DNA of 64,000 nt from positions 5,984,501 through 6,048,500 of the forward strand of contig OX621252.1 in the NCBI GenBank assembly GCA_951640165.1, given 5' to 3'. Below are positions 10,066 through 20,537 of this stretch, piece by piece. Position 1 is the stretch's first letter. Each line of letters begins with the position of its first letter. The position numbers and the translations under genes were made by a program. The notes beneath the pieces are model-generated. The model saw only the letters and a program-made list of their open reading frames with translations. It was not told the DNA's origin and made no database searches. The stretch comes from Pseudoips prasinana. Taxonomy: Eukaryota > Arthropoda > Insecta > Lepidoptera > Nolidae.

Positions 10066-10425
10066 ATGGAATCAGGCGTTACCTTGAGGATAACAATGAC
10101 AATAAAAGTATAAAAAATTATGTTTAATGTGAATTCCGTTAATTATCAGTTTAATCAAGCCTGGTTGAAATTATATTGTATAATACGCTGCAATTATTAT
10201 TGTCATTAAATTAATGAGCCAGTCATGATACTAAACATGAACTTGATACGAGAGCGCTCGCGCCCTTTGACATTTATTCTTATTTAGAATGGTCTATGAA
10301 TGACAGATACACGTGTTGGGTATAGTACTGGTGCATGTGATTTGCTTATTTATGTAGTTATTATTTATTTGATTATTTGCAAATTGCATTCCGGCTTGAT
10401 TAAACTGATAATTAGTGGAAACCAA
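10066..10425 (+). repeat. Dispersed repeat I (copy 1)
   Basis: Shares GGTAATGGAATCAGGCGTTA, ACACGTGTTGGGTAT and GATTAAACTGATAATTAG with the inverted copy at 23195-23456. This copy also holds an internal inverted duplicate of its right end (TTAATTATCAGTTTAATCAA near 10139). A non-autonomous DNA element is likely; class unresolved. Confidence 0.55.
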
Positions 10426-10525
10426 AAAGTCTGTGTAGCGTTAACACCAAACAGTCATTTTGTTGTTTCTAAAGCTTTTAATATAACATTTAGAACAGTT
10501 TTATTCAAATTTAATATATTTGGAA

Positions 10526-10665
10526 GATAAGATAAAGATAAATACACTTTATTGTACACCATTTACAGAACACAATTTATGATAAACTTAATGATATTAA
10601 AAAAAGGAAGGATGGAAGGTGTTATCAATATGACCTTTCACATGAAAATGAGCACATATCAGGCC
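10526..10665 (-). repeat. CR1-like LINE 3' end
   Basis: On the minus strand it ends ATGGTGTACAATAAAGTGTA followed by TTATCT-type repeats, the same terminal motif as at 27041 and 60523. Confidence 0.6.
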
Positions 10666-10679
10666 GTGTTTTTACTAAA

Positions 10680-10865
10680 CAAAGTCGATGAATAATACCT
10701 ACATCCTCCGCAAGGGAATCCTAAATTTGATCTGCCAGTGTGTATCGTTCGTAGTTTAACGCAGAGCGCCTGCCCCGGATTAGTAGATGGTGCAGGTTCG
10801 ACACCCGCCGGACGATTAAATTTATGATTTTCAATATTTGAGATAAGATTAACGCTTTGCATTGC
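10680..10865 (+). mobile_element. SINE family X with tRNA-like head
   Basis: A 73-nt tRNA-like fold sits at 10744-10816. ATCGTTC and GGACGAT form a 7-bp acceptor stem, a D-arm region follows, and a T-loop reads GGTTCGACACCCGCC. The body then continues with TTTATGATTTTCAATATTTG. Minus-strand copies lie at 32743-33215, with body fragments at 31227-31350 and 12193-12260. Mismatches in the stems and the repeated body argue for a SINE, not a tRNA gene. Confidence 0.75.
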
Positions 10866-10976
10866 GAATAATGCTATAAAATTCGAATTTAAATCTCACA
10901 TTACATTGCAGATTTCAAATAAAGAATATAACTTACTGTTTTAAGTGAATTGATAAATTTGCATTAAATATTAAAT

Positions 10977-11050
10977 AATATCCTGGGACATTATTCACAG
11001 ACGGCCATCGATTCGAAACTAAGCAGTGCTCGTACTATGGAAACTGATAT
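10977..11050 (-). repeat. SINE family B fragment (3' end)
   Basis: CCTGGGACATTATTCACAGA through GTACTATGGAAAC matches the 3' end of family B (compare 47105-47175). Confidence 0.7.
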
Positions 11051-11422
11051 ACTATTACTACTTTTCTTTCATTTCATGCACAATCATCAAGATCCATCTC
11101 TTTTTTATAAATAATATGAGCGTACATTTAAATTTATTCAATTCACATACGCACTATTGTTTTCCATAGTATCAAACACAAAATGACGATTAAATGTAAA
11201 ATTGGGGCAATGTTAGTCAATCCGTTTAGATTACGCCTGTCAAATTCTTCGGCCCCTTTTCAGGTCCGACACGTGTCCACCTGTCAAAATGTGTCGATTC
11301 GCTTGGACCTCTGTCAAGTCGTGTGCTATGTCAAGTTTGAGGGGGCCGTCCAAGTTAGGTGCCTAATAGTTTCTGTTTGTGCTTCTTTTACAAATGAATC
11401 AGTGTAATCTAATTACTTTGAC

Positions 11423-11882
11423 AGGCCGGTTGGCGTGGTTGGTAAATGCTTGTGTTTCACGCTGCAGGGGCTCTACCGGCTTAGCCACCGAACATCGATT
11501 TCTTAAATGGCGTTCAAATAAATAAAGGTTAAAATTACTCAATCAATCGTTAAATCGGCTTCCATGAGCACATGTGACGTCATAAATGGTCCGGAATCGA
11601 TTGTCAACGTTAAAGCCGATTTAACGATTGATTAAATCATTTTTAACCTTTATTTATTTGAACGCCATTTCCATCGATGTTCGGCGACTTAGCCGGTAGA
11701 GGCCCAGGTCGTGGGCTCGATTCTCACTCAAATATTTGTGTGCATGAGCATATCTGTTTGTCCTGAGTCTGGGTGTAATTATCTATAACAGTTACCCGGA
11801 TTCCATAGTACAAGCTCTGCTTAGTTTGGGATCATATGGCCCCGTATCTGAATGTCCCAGGATACTATTATTATTATTATTT
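11423..11882 (+). mobile_element. SINE family B split by a fold-back MITE
   Basis: tRNA-like head at 11423-11468 (GGCCGGTTGGCGTGGTTGG, CACGCTGCAGG) resumes at 11705 (GTCGTGGGCTCGATTC) and runs to ATT repeats at 11866-11882. Rejoining the halves gives the uninterrupted family B seen at 17815-18050 and, inverted, at 47105-47362. Confidence 0.82.
11469..11704. mobile_element. Fold-back MITE (236 bp) inside SINE B
   Basis: Two long inverted arms of about 90-100 bp start GGCTCTACCGGCT and end AGCCGGTAGAGGCC. CAGG occurs at both borders (11465-11468 and 11705-11708) where an intact SINE B has a single CAGG, so the target-site duplication is 4 bp. The transposase family is unknown. Confidence 0.8.
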
Positions 11883-11984
11883 CTACTTTACTTGATCTTG
11901 AAAATCGTTAAAAAGCAAGTTTAACCGATAAAAACCCAAATAAAAATTTGTAATTATACATTACGACCATCCAACTAGGTAGGT

Positions 11985-12192
11985 CCAGCTCCAAGTATGA
12001 GGTCAATCGTAGAATCCAACTGGGCTGGGCAGCGTTCGGGAGGCTACGTAACATCTTGTCGTCCAAAATACCGCAGTAACCTAAAGTCTTCGACCAGTGT
12101 GTTGCCACTTGCCAGTGATGACGTATGGAACAGAGCCGTTGTTGCTTACTATGTGGCTGAAGGCTCCCTCTCCATTGCTCTTTGGGTGACCT
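11985..12192 (+). pseudogene. RTE LINE fragment with a micro-inversion
   Basis: The plus strand matches the region encoding VNRRIQLDWAAFGKLRNI and SKVFDQCVLPVMTYG in the RTE at 20560-22963. From about 12165 to 12192 the next ~28 bp (CCTCTCCATTGCTCTTTGGG) are present in reverse orientation. Confidence 0.7.
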
Positions 12193-12260
12193 CTGTTCAC
12201 AGTTGCATGTGAAAGATCATATCACGTTGAGAACACCTTTAAAACTATTTTTTTTTAATA
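12193..12260 (-). repeat. SINE X body fragment, diverged
   Basis: TGTTCACAGTTGCATGTGAA and the following sequence match 31258-31320 and 32995-33055. Confidence 0.55.
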
Positions 12261-12269
12261 CCCACGAAA

Positions 12270-12925
12270 TGTTCAAACTTTTTCTTGAACTTTTCGAAAT
12301 TAGAACTTCTGGAATATTTAAATTTTCATATGGCATAATAATATGGCCCAATTTGTATACATTCTACACTTTCTTTTTGAAAAAAGAATATTTTTTACTT
12401 AAATATTAAATTCCGCCATTGTATTAAATAATTTGATTTATAGGAGTAAATCTCCAGATCTTTTCACTTACCCCAAACGGGGAACACCTGAGCCAGTCTG
12501 AATACTAATAAAGTTTTTGTTAAAACCCTCTGTAATGGAAGGGTTGGATTCAAATGAACATAGATGTTAGCTATAGCAAGATTATACTAAGTCTAATCCG
12601 CGCGTGGCGTGGGCCTTATTCAAAAGCACTTTGATTATCATTATGTTATGTTTATGTAGTTGCCTTTAGAAAAGTATATAAAAGAACTCGTTCATGGTAT
12701 ACTTAGTTTGTGTACAGAAAATGAAGACTATTTAGTAATTTGCGGTAAAACGCTACTAGGCTGTAGGATTTCGCTGTAGAACGCGGGACTCACATACTTC
12801 CAAATTTATAATATTAGTAGGATCAGTAGGGTGTGTATGTATTTAGAAAATATAAGTATGTTTATCTCATAATATTCAGACACGACAAAAATCGAATATA
12901 AAATTACAAATAATCAGTGCTAAAA
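12270..12925. other. No gene supported; TATA-like motif only
   Basis: TATATAAAAG at 12675-12684 lies 37 bp before an ATG (12721) that meets a stop after four codons, so no gene is called. The rest is AT-rich without repeat partners. Confidence 0.35.
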
Positions 12926-12929
12926 ATAA

Positions 12930-13075
12930 CTATGGTGAGAGAACTACCCAGTACATAGTTCCCCGCCTACTCAATAGCTTAGAACCATCTCTAAAAAACA
13001 GGATAACAGAAACAAACATCAAACGTTCGTTAAAAGTACACTTCCTTAACACGCTGTAGAAGTATCTGTAGTATA
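12930..13075 (+). pseudogene. LINE ORF2 C-terminus
   Basis: An open frame reads YGERTTQYIVPRLLNSLEPS and ends KRSLKVHFLNTL followed by TAG at about 13058. This is the 'YG.R..QY..P.L.N.L' C-terminal segment common in CR1/L2/Rex-type LINEs. Nothing upstream is recognisable. Confidence 0.65.
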
Positions 13076-13317
13076 TTGTACTTCAATAATAAATAGGATC
13101 TTAGTAATCGGGTAGATTGCAAAAAGAAAAGATTGTTATCTACCGTCTCATAGTCTTAATTTGTCACTGTTAAAATAGTAATAATATGTATTTATTTTAC
13201 ATTATAATATCTGTTTCGCTAGTTTTAAATAGAACTTGTACCTGGTATTCCGGACAAACCTTAGAGGTTTTTGGTCTACGTTTGTATTGTTCTATGTGTT
13301 ATAATACTTACAATAAA

Positions 13318-13680
13318 TAAATTAAAAAAAAAAGTTGTCTGGTCACAAAAATCATTGCTGGATCAGTTTGTCACGCCTTCCGAAAATCTCCCGCCTGGAC
13401 ATCAATTACCGTGGCGGATCTTGAAGTCCCTAAACAGACTCCGGACTCAGGTGTGCCGAAGCAAAGAAAACATGTCTAGGTGGGGACTGGTGAGCAGCCC
13501 CAAAATGGACTGTATTTGTGGAGCATCGGTCCAAACCATGGCCCATCTAACAGCGTGCCCTGCCTGCCCTGCCACATGTTCATGGCAGGATCTTAGAAAT
13601 GCCACAAGCAGGGCAATCAGAGTGGCCACGTTCTAGGCCATAAAAATTTAATATTGAGTTTGCCATCGAAACGCTAAGAA
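13318..13680 (+). pseudogene. LINE ORF2 C-terminal fragment with CxC...H...C motif
   Basis: The frame encodes LPWRILKSLNRLRTQVCR, then RWGLVSSPKMDCICGAS and QTMAHLTAC, the terminal 'LNRLRT...WGL...CxCG..QT..H...C' module of a LINE family common in insects. It is followed by a 3' end with AAGAAGAAG. Confidence 0.7.
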
Positions 13681-13774
13681 GAAGAAGTTTTCCGGTTGCT
13701 CTGCTGGGATCAGATGGCAGTTTGTTAATTGTCCCAAAATACTTCAAAGAAATTCTTTGATGCTCAGCACTTAA

Positions 13775-13880
13775 CATTTTGTCATCTGAAGTCCACAGCT
13801 GGACATAGGCCTCCCCCAAAGATTTTTCAAATTTCCGGGCTTGCCCTACCCGCATCCAGCGGCTTCCAGCGACCCTTTAA
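13775..13880 (-). repeat. RTE LINE 3'-end fragment
   Basis: Carries the diagnostic CCACAGCTGGACATAGGCC and CCCGCATCCAGCGGCTTCCA, diverged from the intact copy at 20570-20660. Confidence 0.65.
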
Positions 13881-13899
13881 AGATTATCAGTCCTTCGTG

Positions 13900-14240
13900 T
13901 AGGGGACTACACAGGGGACCATCACTGAACACTGCTCACTAAATGAACACTTCCACACTATCGGCATAACTGACAGCCCACTGTGCGGAGCGTGCATGGA
14001 CGCTGAAGAAACGGTTGCGCACGTGCTACTCGAGTGCACAGGCATCACAAAAATCCGGAAGGAAACCCTGGGAACTCTTACGGAAGCCCTGAGAAGTTTA
14101 GGAGACCTGATATGCTTCTGGAGGGAGGTGGGCTGGATGGAATTAAGGCTGCCATGGCTCACGTACAATGGTCCACATCGGGACTAAGTGCGGAAACCGC
14201 ACCCACTAGCATATTAGTGGGGACAAATGATGATGATGAG
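13900..14240 (+). pseudogene. LINE ORF2 C-terminus (I/R1-like) with CCHC motif
   Basis: The frame contains TEHCSLNEHFHTIGITDSPL, CGACMDAEETVAHVLLEC (C-x2-C-x8-H-x4-C) and LICFWREVGWME. The same C-terminal module occurs at 45924-46292 on the minus strand (GHCTLNKHLFKIGVTGSPLC). In known elements this follows a RNase H domain. The 3' end has GATGATGATG. Confidence 0.72.
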
Positions 14241-14469
14241 GGGGCTAGCACGCGCTGCGTTTTCCGGTACGTGCGAGAATAAAATCGCCAAATTATCACA
14301 TAAAACACCTTAACACAAAATAATCTCAATAAATTATTATCTTAATTAATGTTTATCTTATATGTAATGTAATTTATGATAAGTCATCATTTTAAAAGTT
14401 ATCTATTACATTTTTATATTTTAATATCTGATAGATTTTAATTATTGCTATGCGAATATTGAAATAAAT

Positions 14470-14645
14470 CGACGGCCTCTGGGGCAGAAAGGTTCTCGAG
14501 TGGCGACCACGAACCGGAAGACGCAGCGTTGGCAGGCCCCGTACAAGGTGGATGACCTTTTGAGGGTCGCTGGATGCGGTTATATTTTTAGGGGAGGCCT
14601 TTGTCCAGCAATGGGCGTCTTTCAGTTGATATGGTGATGATAAAG
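14470..14645 (+). repeat. RTE LINE 3' end
   Basis: Contains GGCAGAAAGGTTCTCGAGTG, the coding 3' end, and a tail with GATATGGTGATGATAAAG. Strongly 5'-truncated. Confidence 0.75.
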
Positions 14646-14819
14646 ATTACAAAAAAAAAAAATACAGAATCTGTGACAAAAAATTGTACGCTCTTGTAGA
14701 TTTAAGGCTTCTTTTGGATGCAGATATTTTATATTTAAGTATCGGCTCATACAAATGAAAAGTAGGTGACATTGTGTTCTAACAGTAAGCTTTGTATTAT
14801 TACTATTTTTAAATGACTG

Positions 14820-15195
14820 CCTCGATGGTCTAGCGGTAGCGTGTGCAACCGCAGAAAATGAGGTCCTGGGTTCAAATCTCGGTCGGGCCAAAAAGTGATT
14901 TTGGGCTTTGTCCGTAAAAAGAAATTTCTTCAGAATCAGCTCGAAGTCTGTAAGGTGGCGGTATTACACCCCCGTGCCTCGGAGAGCACGTAAAGCCGTC
15001 GGTCCTGTACCTGACTTCTTTCCGGTCGTGTCGTTAGGCGTCCCATCATGAGAGTGATGGAATAGAAAGTGCCCCTGTGTTTACGCCCACACTTGTGCAC
15101 TATAATATGTCCTGCGCAATTGGCTAATCTCCATTGAGAGTGGCCGCCGTGGCTTAAATTCGGCCGGGAAGACATCATCATCATCATTTTTTAAT
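14820..15195 (+). mobile_element. tRNA-derived SINE, family C
   Basis: tRNA-like head with A-box-like TGGTCTAGCGGTAGCG and B-box GGGTTCAAATCTC (14825-14886). A body follows with GGCGGTATTACACCCCCGTG and CTCCATTGAGAGTGGCC, then a tail of ATC repeats and T's. Copies on the minus strand: 36115-36400, 46660-46975, 55070-55735 (interrupted) and 56107-56430; a plus fragment is at 38806-38868. Confidence 0.85.
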
Positions 15196-15199
15196 GTTT

Positions 15200-15710
15200 A
15201 TATAGTTTATTGTGTCCGTGTGTGTTCTTTTATGGTAATTATGGAACTGTTAGGTCTATTCGTGGCTCGTTAGTTCCCTGAAATCAATAAATTCATAAAA
15301 AAAGAAACTATATGAAATACTGTTATATAAACAACACTCGACCAACGGCCGTACAAAACCCATCTTGACATAAATTAATCTTACGCGCATAGGCCTATTT
15401 TGAAGCTAAAATGTCTTACCAGTACAGCACAGCCACGCCAATTTTATAATAGGTGCAGTTGACACTGGTTCAGTGGGTACATTTACCTTACGAATAACGC
15501 CTTTTCTGCCTACGTAATAAAGTTGCTGTTAAAGTGAAAATGTGTCCATCTACATTGCGTCGACTTTCCATGGCTGCTTTTATTTTTACGATCGTTTAAA
15601 AAGCACTTCCAGTACGACTTGGTGAAATAAAATAGGGAGAACGTGATGGGAGAATTAAAGTTATTATTTTGTTACCAATAAATTGTTAATAAGAAGATTC
15701 ATTTTATACA
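15200..15710. other. No gene seen
   Basis: AT-rich sequence, no repeat partner or exon recognised. Confidence 0.45.
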
Positions 15711-15713
15711 GCT

Positions 15714-15975
15714 ACTAGCGGCCCGGTACATGCTTCGCTACGTATAAGGCATAGTAATAACAATAATGATTATTAAGTTAATTTATTCAAACAAAAAATA
15801 TTTTAAATTGCTAAAAGTTGTTGATTTTACATTTTTTCAAGACTTTTTTTAAATTTTCTCTACGTACAAACCTTCCCTGGACTTCCACGAATAATTCAAG
15901 ACCAAAAAATCGGTAAAGGTGTTGTTGAGTTATAACATTACAACGAAAAGTGGCATTGATTTTTATATATATAGA
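15714..15975 (-). mobile_element. Helitron-like non-autonomous element
   Basis: On the minus strand it starts TCTATATATATAAAAATC and ends with CTAG (15714-15717), with A before and T after, matching the TC...CTAG ends and A/T insertion site of Helitrons. The GC-rich end (CGAAGCATGTACCGGGCCGC) resembles 47369-47552, 50252-50572 and 58254-58562. Confidence 0.55.
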
Positions 15976-16139
15976 TTTAGTGTACTATAAAATTTTGTAC
16001 TGTATACATAAAATTACCTTCATAAAATTAGGAATAGTTAGACGTTAGACGAATGCCGTCCACTGCTGGACAAAGTCCTTCCAAAAATATCATGTGGAGG
16101 GAGAACACCAACCGATACTTCATACTCGCCGAACAAGAG

Positions 16140-16488
16140 TAAGACCGCGAACGCGTCGCGACCACCAGTGTTCTCAATGACCCTAAGGGTCATTCGATTC
16201 GATGAAATCCTCTCTCCGGACCTAAATCTAAAGAGAGCCCCGCACCGCGTATTAACGTAGAGCGAAAGTTGCAAGAAACATCCCTAAAACGATACGCCCT
16301 CTTGCATCTCCCCGCCAGTAACCACCCAGCGTCGAGGTTCGAACCCCAAAGCGGGTGCCCCCCGGCGCGGGCACTTGTTTGTAGTTTTGATTTGCTAGAC
16401 GGTTAGATAGAGCCCACACTCACCTCTATAGTCCGGTGAAGCAGTGAAAGCCGTTAGGCTAACTGTATACGTCACATTAAAAAAAACA
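16140..16488 (+). mobile_element. SINE-like family D (copy 1)
   Basis: Shares GACCGCGAACGCGTCGCGAC, GTAGAGCGAAAGTTGCA, GTCGAGGTTCGAACCCC (B-box-like) and CTCTATAGTCCGGTGAAG with 55324-55654, and ends in an A-run. The copy at 55 kb has a 12-bp target-site duplication, which marks the family as a retroposon. Confidence 0.75.
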
Positions 16489-16794
16489 AAGGGACGGTTG
16501 GAGGGACAGTTACCTTAAGCCAACTTAAAATATAATAGTCGACATAACTAAAGGAGCGCTATCTAACAATTAAACTGAAATAATTAAAGAAAACCAGATT
16601 TTGAAATATAAAAACAATAATTGCCGCCCCATATAAACATGGCAAATTTAGTTTTGGCGCGAAACACTAGATGAAAATAAGCTTTTTTTGATTAGAACCT
16701 GTCGATTATGATAATTAGCCGCCCAGCATGGCTACCACAAGTTCATGTAGTTTACATCCTCGATGATGCTTTCAGTTTTTCCAGTACATTAACT

Positions 16795-17052
16795 AGCACT
16801 CATAGCCAGATGCTCTCTTCAGTTTGTAAGTAGTTGGTGAGGTTAAGCAACTAGGCTCACAGTCAGTCGATAGATGGGTGAACGCCACAGTGGTTTGATT
16901 TATTACCGTCTCCGTGCTACGGAGGGCACTTTAAGCTGTCGGTCCCGGTTGTAGTTGTTAGACAACAGTCGTCAAGCCATGTCAGAGGCCTACTGGGCGG
17001 CTTGAACTATTAGGGTAGGGTAGGGCTGTGGTCCGATATAATAAGTAAGTGA
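16795..17052 (+). mobile_element. 5S-rRNA-derived SINE-like repeat (copy 2)
   Basis: GGTTAAGCAACTAGGCTCAC, GATAGATGGGTGAACGCC and CCGTGCTACGGAGGGCAC follow the 5S-like head order, and the body (CAAGCCATGTCAGAGGCCTA) continues as in the other copies. Confidence 0.7.
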
Positions 17053-17360
17053 CTAGCACCGCCCCTAGCGGAAATTTCAATGAACTTAAAATGTCTATAC
17101 TAAAAAACGGTAAGTTTCATCGTGTAAGTGACCTATATGCAGGCGAGGTAGAGCTGCAGTGTGCGTATAAGTGGGCAGTTTGGCATTTCTAAGTATGACA
17201 TGCTCTTTTCATAGTATATAACGGGATATATCCGGAATCACCAACTTACCAACTTCAAAAGTTTTCCGCAATCGATTAAATGCCTAAGTCTAAGAAGTTC
17301 TATTGATTCAAGGTAGGGCATAGCGTTCATTCGCTCAAAGAGCAGCCCGACTGGGGAAGT

Positions 17361-17394
17361 GTCTTCTGTAAGGTACCTCCACCTTACAGAAGAC
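17361..17394. repeat. Perfect 14-bp hairpin
   Basis: GTCTTCTGTAAGGT and ACCTTACAGAAGAC around the loop ACCTCC. Confidence 0.85.
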
Positions 17395-17419
17395 ATTCCT
17401 TAATAATTACATTAATAAT

Positions 17420-17640
17420 TTTAATGTTGTGTTTCCGAGTGTGAGTAAGGTCGCCAGAGCTCATTGGGGTGGGGTAAGGGTCAGCAACACTTGTTTGCTG
17501 AGTTTGAAAGGCAACGCACCCGCGACACCTTTGGTGTTGCGAGTGTACATGGGCGGCGGTGATCACTTACCATCAGGTGACCCACTTGATCGTTTGTCGC
17601 CATCTGATATAAAAAAAAATATTTTTTTTAGGTTTACTCT
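17420..17640 (+). repeat. Retroposon 3' end
   Basis: Ends GGTGATCACTTACCATCAGG, TGACCCACTTGATCGTTTG and an A-run, a form I recall as a common 3' terminus of lepidopteran retroposons. No coding part. The family assignment is from memory and unverified. Confidence 0.5.
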
Positions 17641-17814
17641 TTTTTTGTACCTACTTTAAGTATTATAAGTTATGTCCAAATCGATAAACCAAGTAAGGTT
17701 AATGACGCTTAAATTAGTTTAGTGGTGTAAAAGATAGAATCGCCAGCAATATTCTAACTTTAAAAAGGTGAAATATCTTTTAAAATCAGTGTATTAGTTT
17801 TTGATTTTATCATC

Positions 17815-18050
17815 GTGGTTGATAAATTCTTGCCTTTCACGCCATCGGTCGTGGGTTCGATTCCCAGCCAGGACAGATATTTGTGTGCATGAACATGTCT
17901 GTTTGTCCTAAGTCTGGTTGTAATTATTTATATGAGTATGTATTTTCCAAACCAGGTAGTATATCAGTTATCTGGTTTCCATAGTACAAACAAGATCTTA
18001 GATTGGGATCTGATGGCCGTATGTGAATAATGTCACAGGGCATTATATAA
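17815..18050 (+). mobile_element. SINE family B
   Basis: tRNA-like B box GGGTTCGATTCCC (17853-17865), then TTTGTGTGCATGAACATGTC and the 3' end GTCACAGGGCATTAT. Confidence 0.8.
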
Positions 18051-18059
18051 ATATGACAC

Positions 18060-18720
18060 AAGTCACTTTTAATAATAGATATTATTTTATTTTAGATTGT
18101 ATTCAGCGTAAGGAAAAATATATGCAAGTTTTTTTTAATATCTAAGTATGGTTAAACTAACGAGAAAACTTCATAATAAATATTTTTTTTCCATTTCAAA
18201 GAGGCGTTTTTCTTACTCAAAATGTGGCATAACAATATTATACTTTGCATTTTAAAAGGGCACTTAACATAATACACTGACCCTTCCTTGTCAGCGATTC
18301 CAATGAATTGGTACATTGCGGGCCAACGAAAGTGGTCAACATTTTATCTTTATTTAATTTTGATCGCGTTTGATAGTCTGTATTAACCTATTTTTTTTTA
18401 ATGATGAGGTACGAAAGAATTGCGAGATAGTTACATATATATATTAAGATCTGTTTCATAAACAAATAAGAGTAGAAAAATTTCGGTTCAGGTCTAGGTT
18501 TAATTTCCACATAGGACAACTATTTGACTAACCCATGAGTAGCTATTCCGAGTTAGGGTCTTGGCTTTGTGTCCGTTAATTATACATTTCTAAGTAATTG
18601 ATTAAGAATTAATTTCTCTAGTGCGGGCACTGTTATAAAGTTCTAGTAGCTGTAAAATAAAAAAAAACAAAAGATATAATAATTTTATCTATACACTAAG
18701 TTATAAACTCGTATAACCAA
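18060..18720. other. No gene seen
   Basis: AT-rich, without exon or repeat support. Confidence 0.45.
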
Positions 18721-18935
18721 CGGGAGCTGGGGCAGAAAGGTTCTCGAGTAGCGACCACGAACCGGAAGACGCAGGTGGGCAAGCCCCCTACAAGACGGAC
18801 CGATGATCTTGTGCGGATCGCTGGAAGCCGTTGTATGCGAATAGCGCAAGACCGGTAATTGTGCAGATCTTTTGGGAAGGCCCTTGTCCAGCAGTGGACG
18901 TCTTTCGGCTGATATGATAATGAAGATATGAAGAT
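18721..18935 (+). repeat. RTE LINE 3' end
   Basis: GGGGCAGAAAGGTTCTCGAG through GTCCAGCAGTGGACGTCTTT and a tail GATATGATAATGAAGATATG. The nearest match is the inverse of 20540-20760. Confidence 0.8.
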
Positions 18936-18939
18936 GACT

Positions 18940-19575
18940 AAGTTATAATTTATGAATTTGGTGCCACTAATTACACAGATTAAAACATTTTAATTTAGTG
19001 TACTTTTAGACCAAGTCACTTACGTTACGTTCTCTTTCAAACAAATCACGAAAAAAGCGTATGTAGAGTAATGACAGGATATTAATATTATTATTATATT
19101 TAACTTATGAAAGGGATCTAAAAAGGAAGTTGTCCGTAACAACGTAGTTCATAGGTAGTTTTAAAACTAAAATATACACATTGATGACCTGTCGATAAAA
19201 TGTCAACTGTACCCATATTTCTGGCCTGTCGCGCACTTAATAACGAGGCGACGCAAGTGAACTAACTGAACGAAGATTTATATGGGTTCTTCCAAAATTT
19301 TGGCAAACAGAAGCACATTTTGGAAAATTACTAGTAGTTATGAACTGTAGATGAAGATTTCAGTTATTGTATTGGAACGGTAAATTTTTGTAATATAATG
19401 GATTAAATATTCATTAAAATACAAAAATAGACCGTGTTTCATCTAGCTGATAATTTTCAGAGCCATCCCAAAGATGAGAGCAGTACCTACTCCATGCAGA
19501 GTTGGACTTTGTTAAGTTGTATTGCTTCGAATTTAAGGTAATGTTTACATAAATACTCATTTCAAAAGCACTGAG
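18940..19575. other. No gene seen
   Basis: No supported feature in this stretch. Confidence 0.4.
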
Positions 19576-19582
19576 AATTAAT

Positions 19583-19822
19583 AATATATCTGGAGACAAT
19601 GTCACACAGATCATCCTAGCCCCAAAATAAGCAATGCTTGTACTATGGGTACCAGGCGACGATATACATACTTATATAGATAGATAAATACATAGAAAAC
19701 ATCCATGACTCAGAAATAAATATTCGTGGTCATCACACAAATATTTGCACTTACCGGGATTCGAACCCAGGACCACCAGCTTCGTAGGCAGGAGCACTAC
19801 CAACTAGGCTATGGTGACCGTC
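19583..19822 (-). mobile_element. SINE family A with 7-bp target-site duplication
   Basis: Complete copy with tRNA-like head on the right. AATTAAT is duplicated at 19576-19582 and 19823-19829. Confidence 0.88.
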
Positions 19823-19852
19823 AATTAATTGAATACTTTACCTTATCATGTT

Positions 19853-19975
19853 GTCAGTGGTCACCCTAAAGTCAGAGTTGTTCAAAGAGTAGGCTTCTGA
19901 CAGGTCTTATAGATTGAATCTAACGACTTCAATCAGGGTACTTAACGAAGCACGGAGACGTTACTAGGAGCTAAT
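19853..19975 (-). repeat. 5S-derived SINE fragment, degenerate
   Basis: GTGGTCACCCTAAAGTCAGA and AACGAAGCACGGAGACG match the body of the family on the minus strand. The head is lost. Confidence 0.45.
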
Positions 19976-19979
19976 TCAC

Positions 19980-20526
19980 GTCGAAAAATTACGCCTTTAC
20001 TTCACTTCTGTTCATTTAATAACAATGTGATCGTGGCAACAAAAGCACACATCAATGCAACGATAATCTGCACCAATTGGTGAGTTAATAGATTCGCAGA
20101 TGTGAAATTAATTGCTCCGAGGCATAGCGAGTCATGAATATTTATGAAAGCACGCTGTCCACCCCAGTTAGCTTCAGCAAAGAATTACTCCGATAAATAT
20201 TAAATATTCGTCAAAGGTAACTTGATGAACTGCTAGGTTACCTACAAACCAAAGAAAAAGAAGCCGTTTAAAATGAAAAAAATGGAAGGTATTGGTAGTA
20301 AAACTCGTACAACACGTTCGGCGGATGACAAAGCGATGAGTTACGAGAAAAAGAAGGAAAAAAAATGAATCTCAGAAAAAGTAGCATAATAAAAAACAAA
20401 AATGATTATCTGTATTTCCCACATTATGTAGATACTTATAATGAAATAGTAAAATTTACGTACATCCAAATACATCTAAATAAAACTTGTTTCAAGTCAA
20501 ATTAGATAGGTGGTAATGATTATGCA
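19980..20526. other. No gene seen
   Basis: No exon or repeat partner recognised. The target site of the adjacent RTE element ends this stretch. Confidence 0.4.
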
Positions 20527-20537
20527 GGCTATCCGTT

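Noticed and set aside
10744..10816. tRNA-like fold with a 7-bp acceptor stem
   Set aside because: Embedded in a repeated SINE body with copies at 32.7-33.2 kb and with mismatched arms; not called as a functional tRNA gene. The same reasoning applies to the heads at 14825, 17830 and 54470.
12675..12735. TATA box followed by an ATG, resembling a small gene promoter
   Set aside because: The frame stops after four codons and no splice donor is evident; at most a dead promoter.
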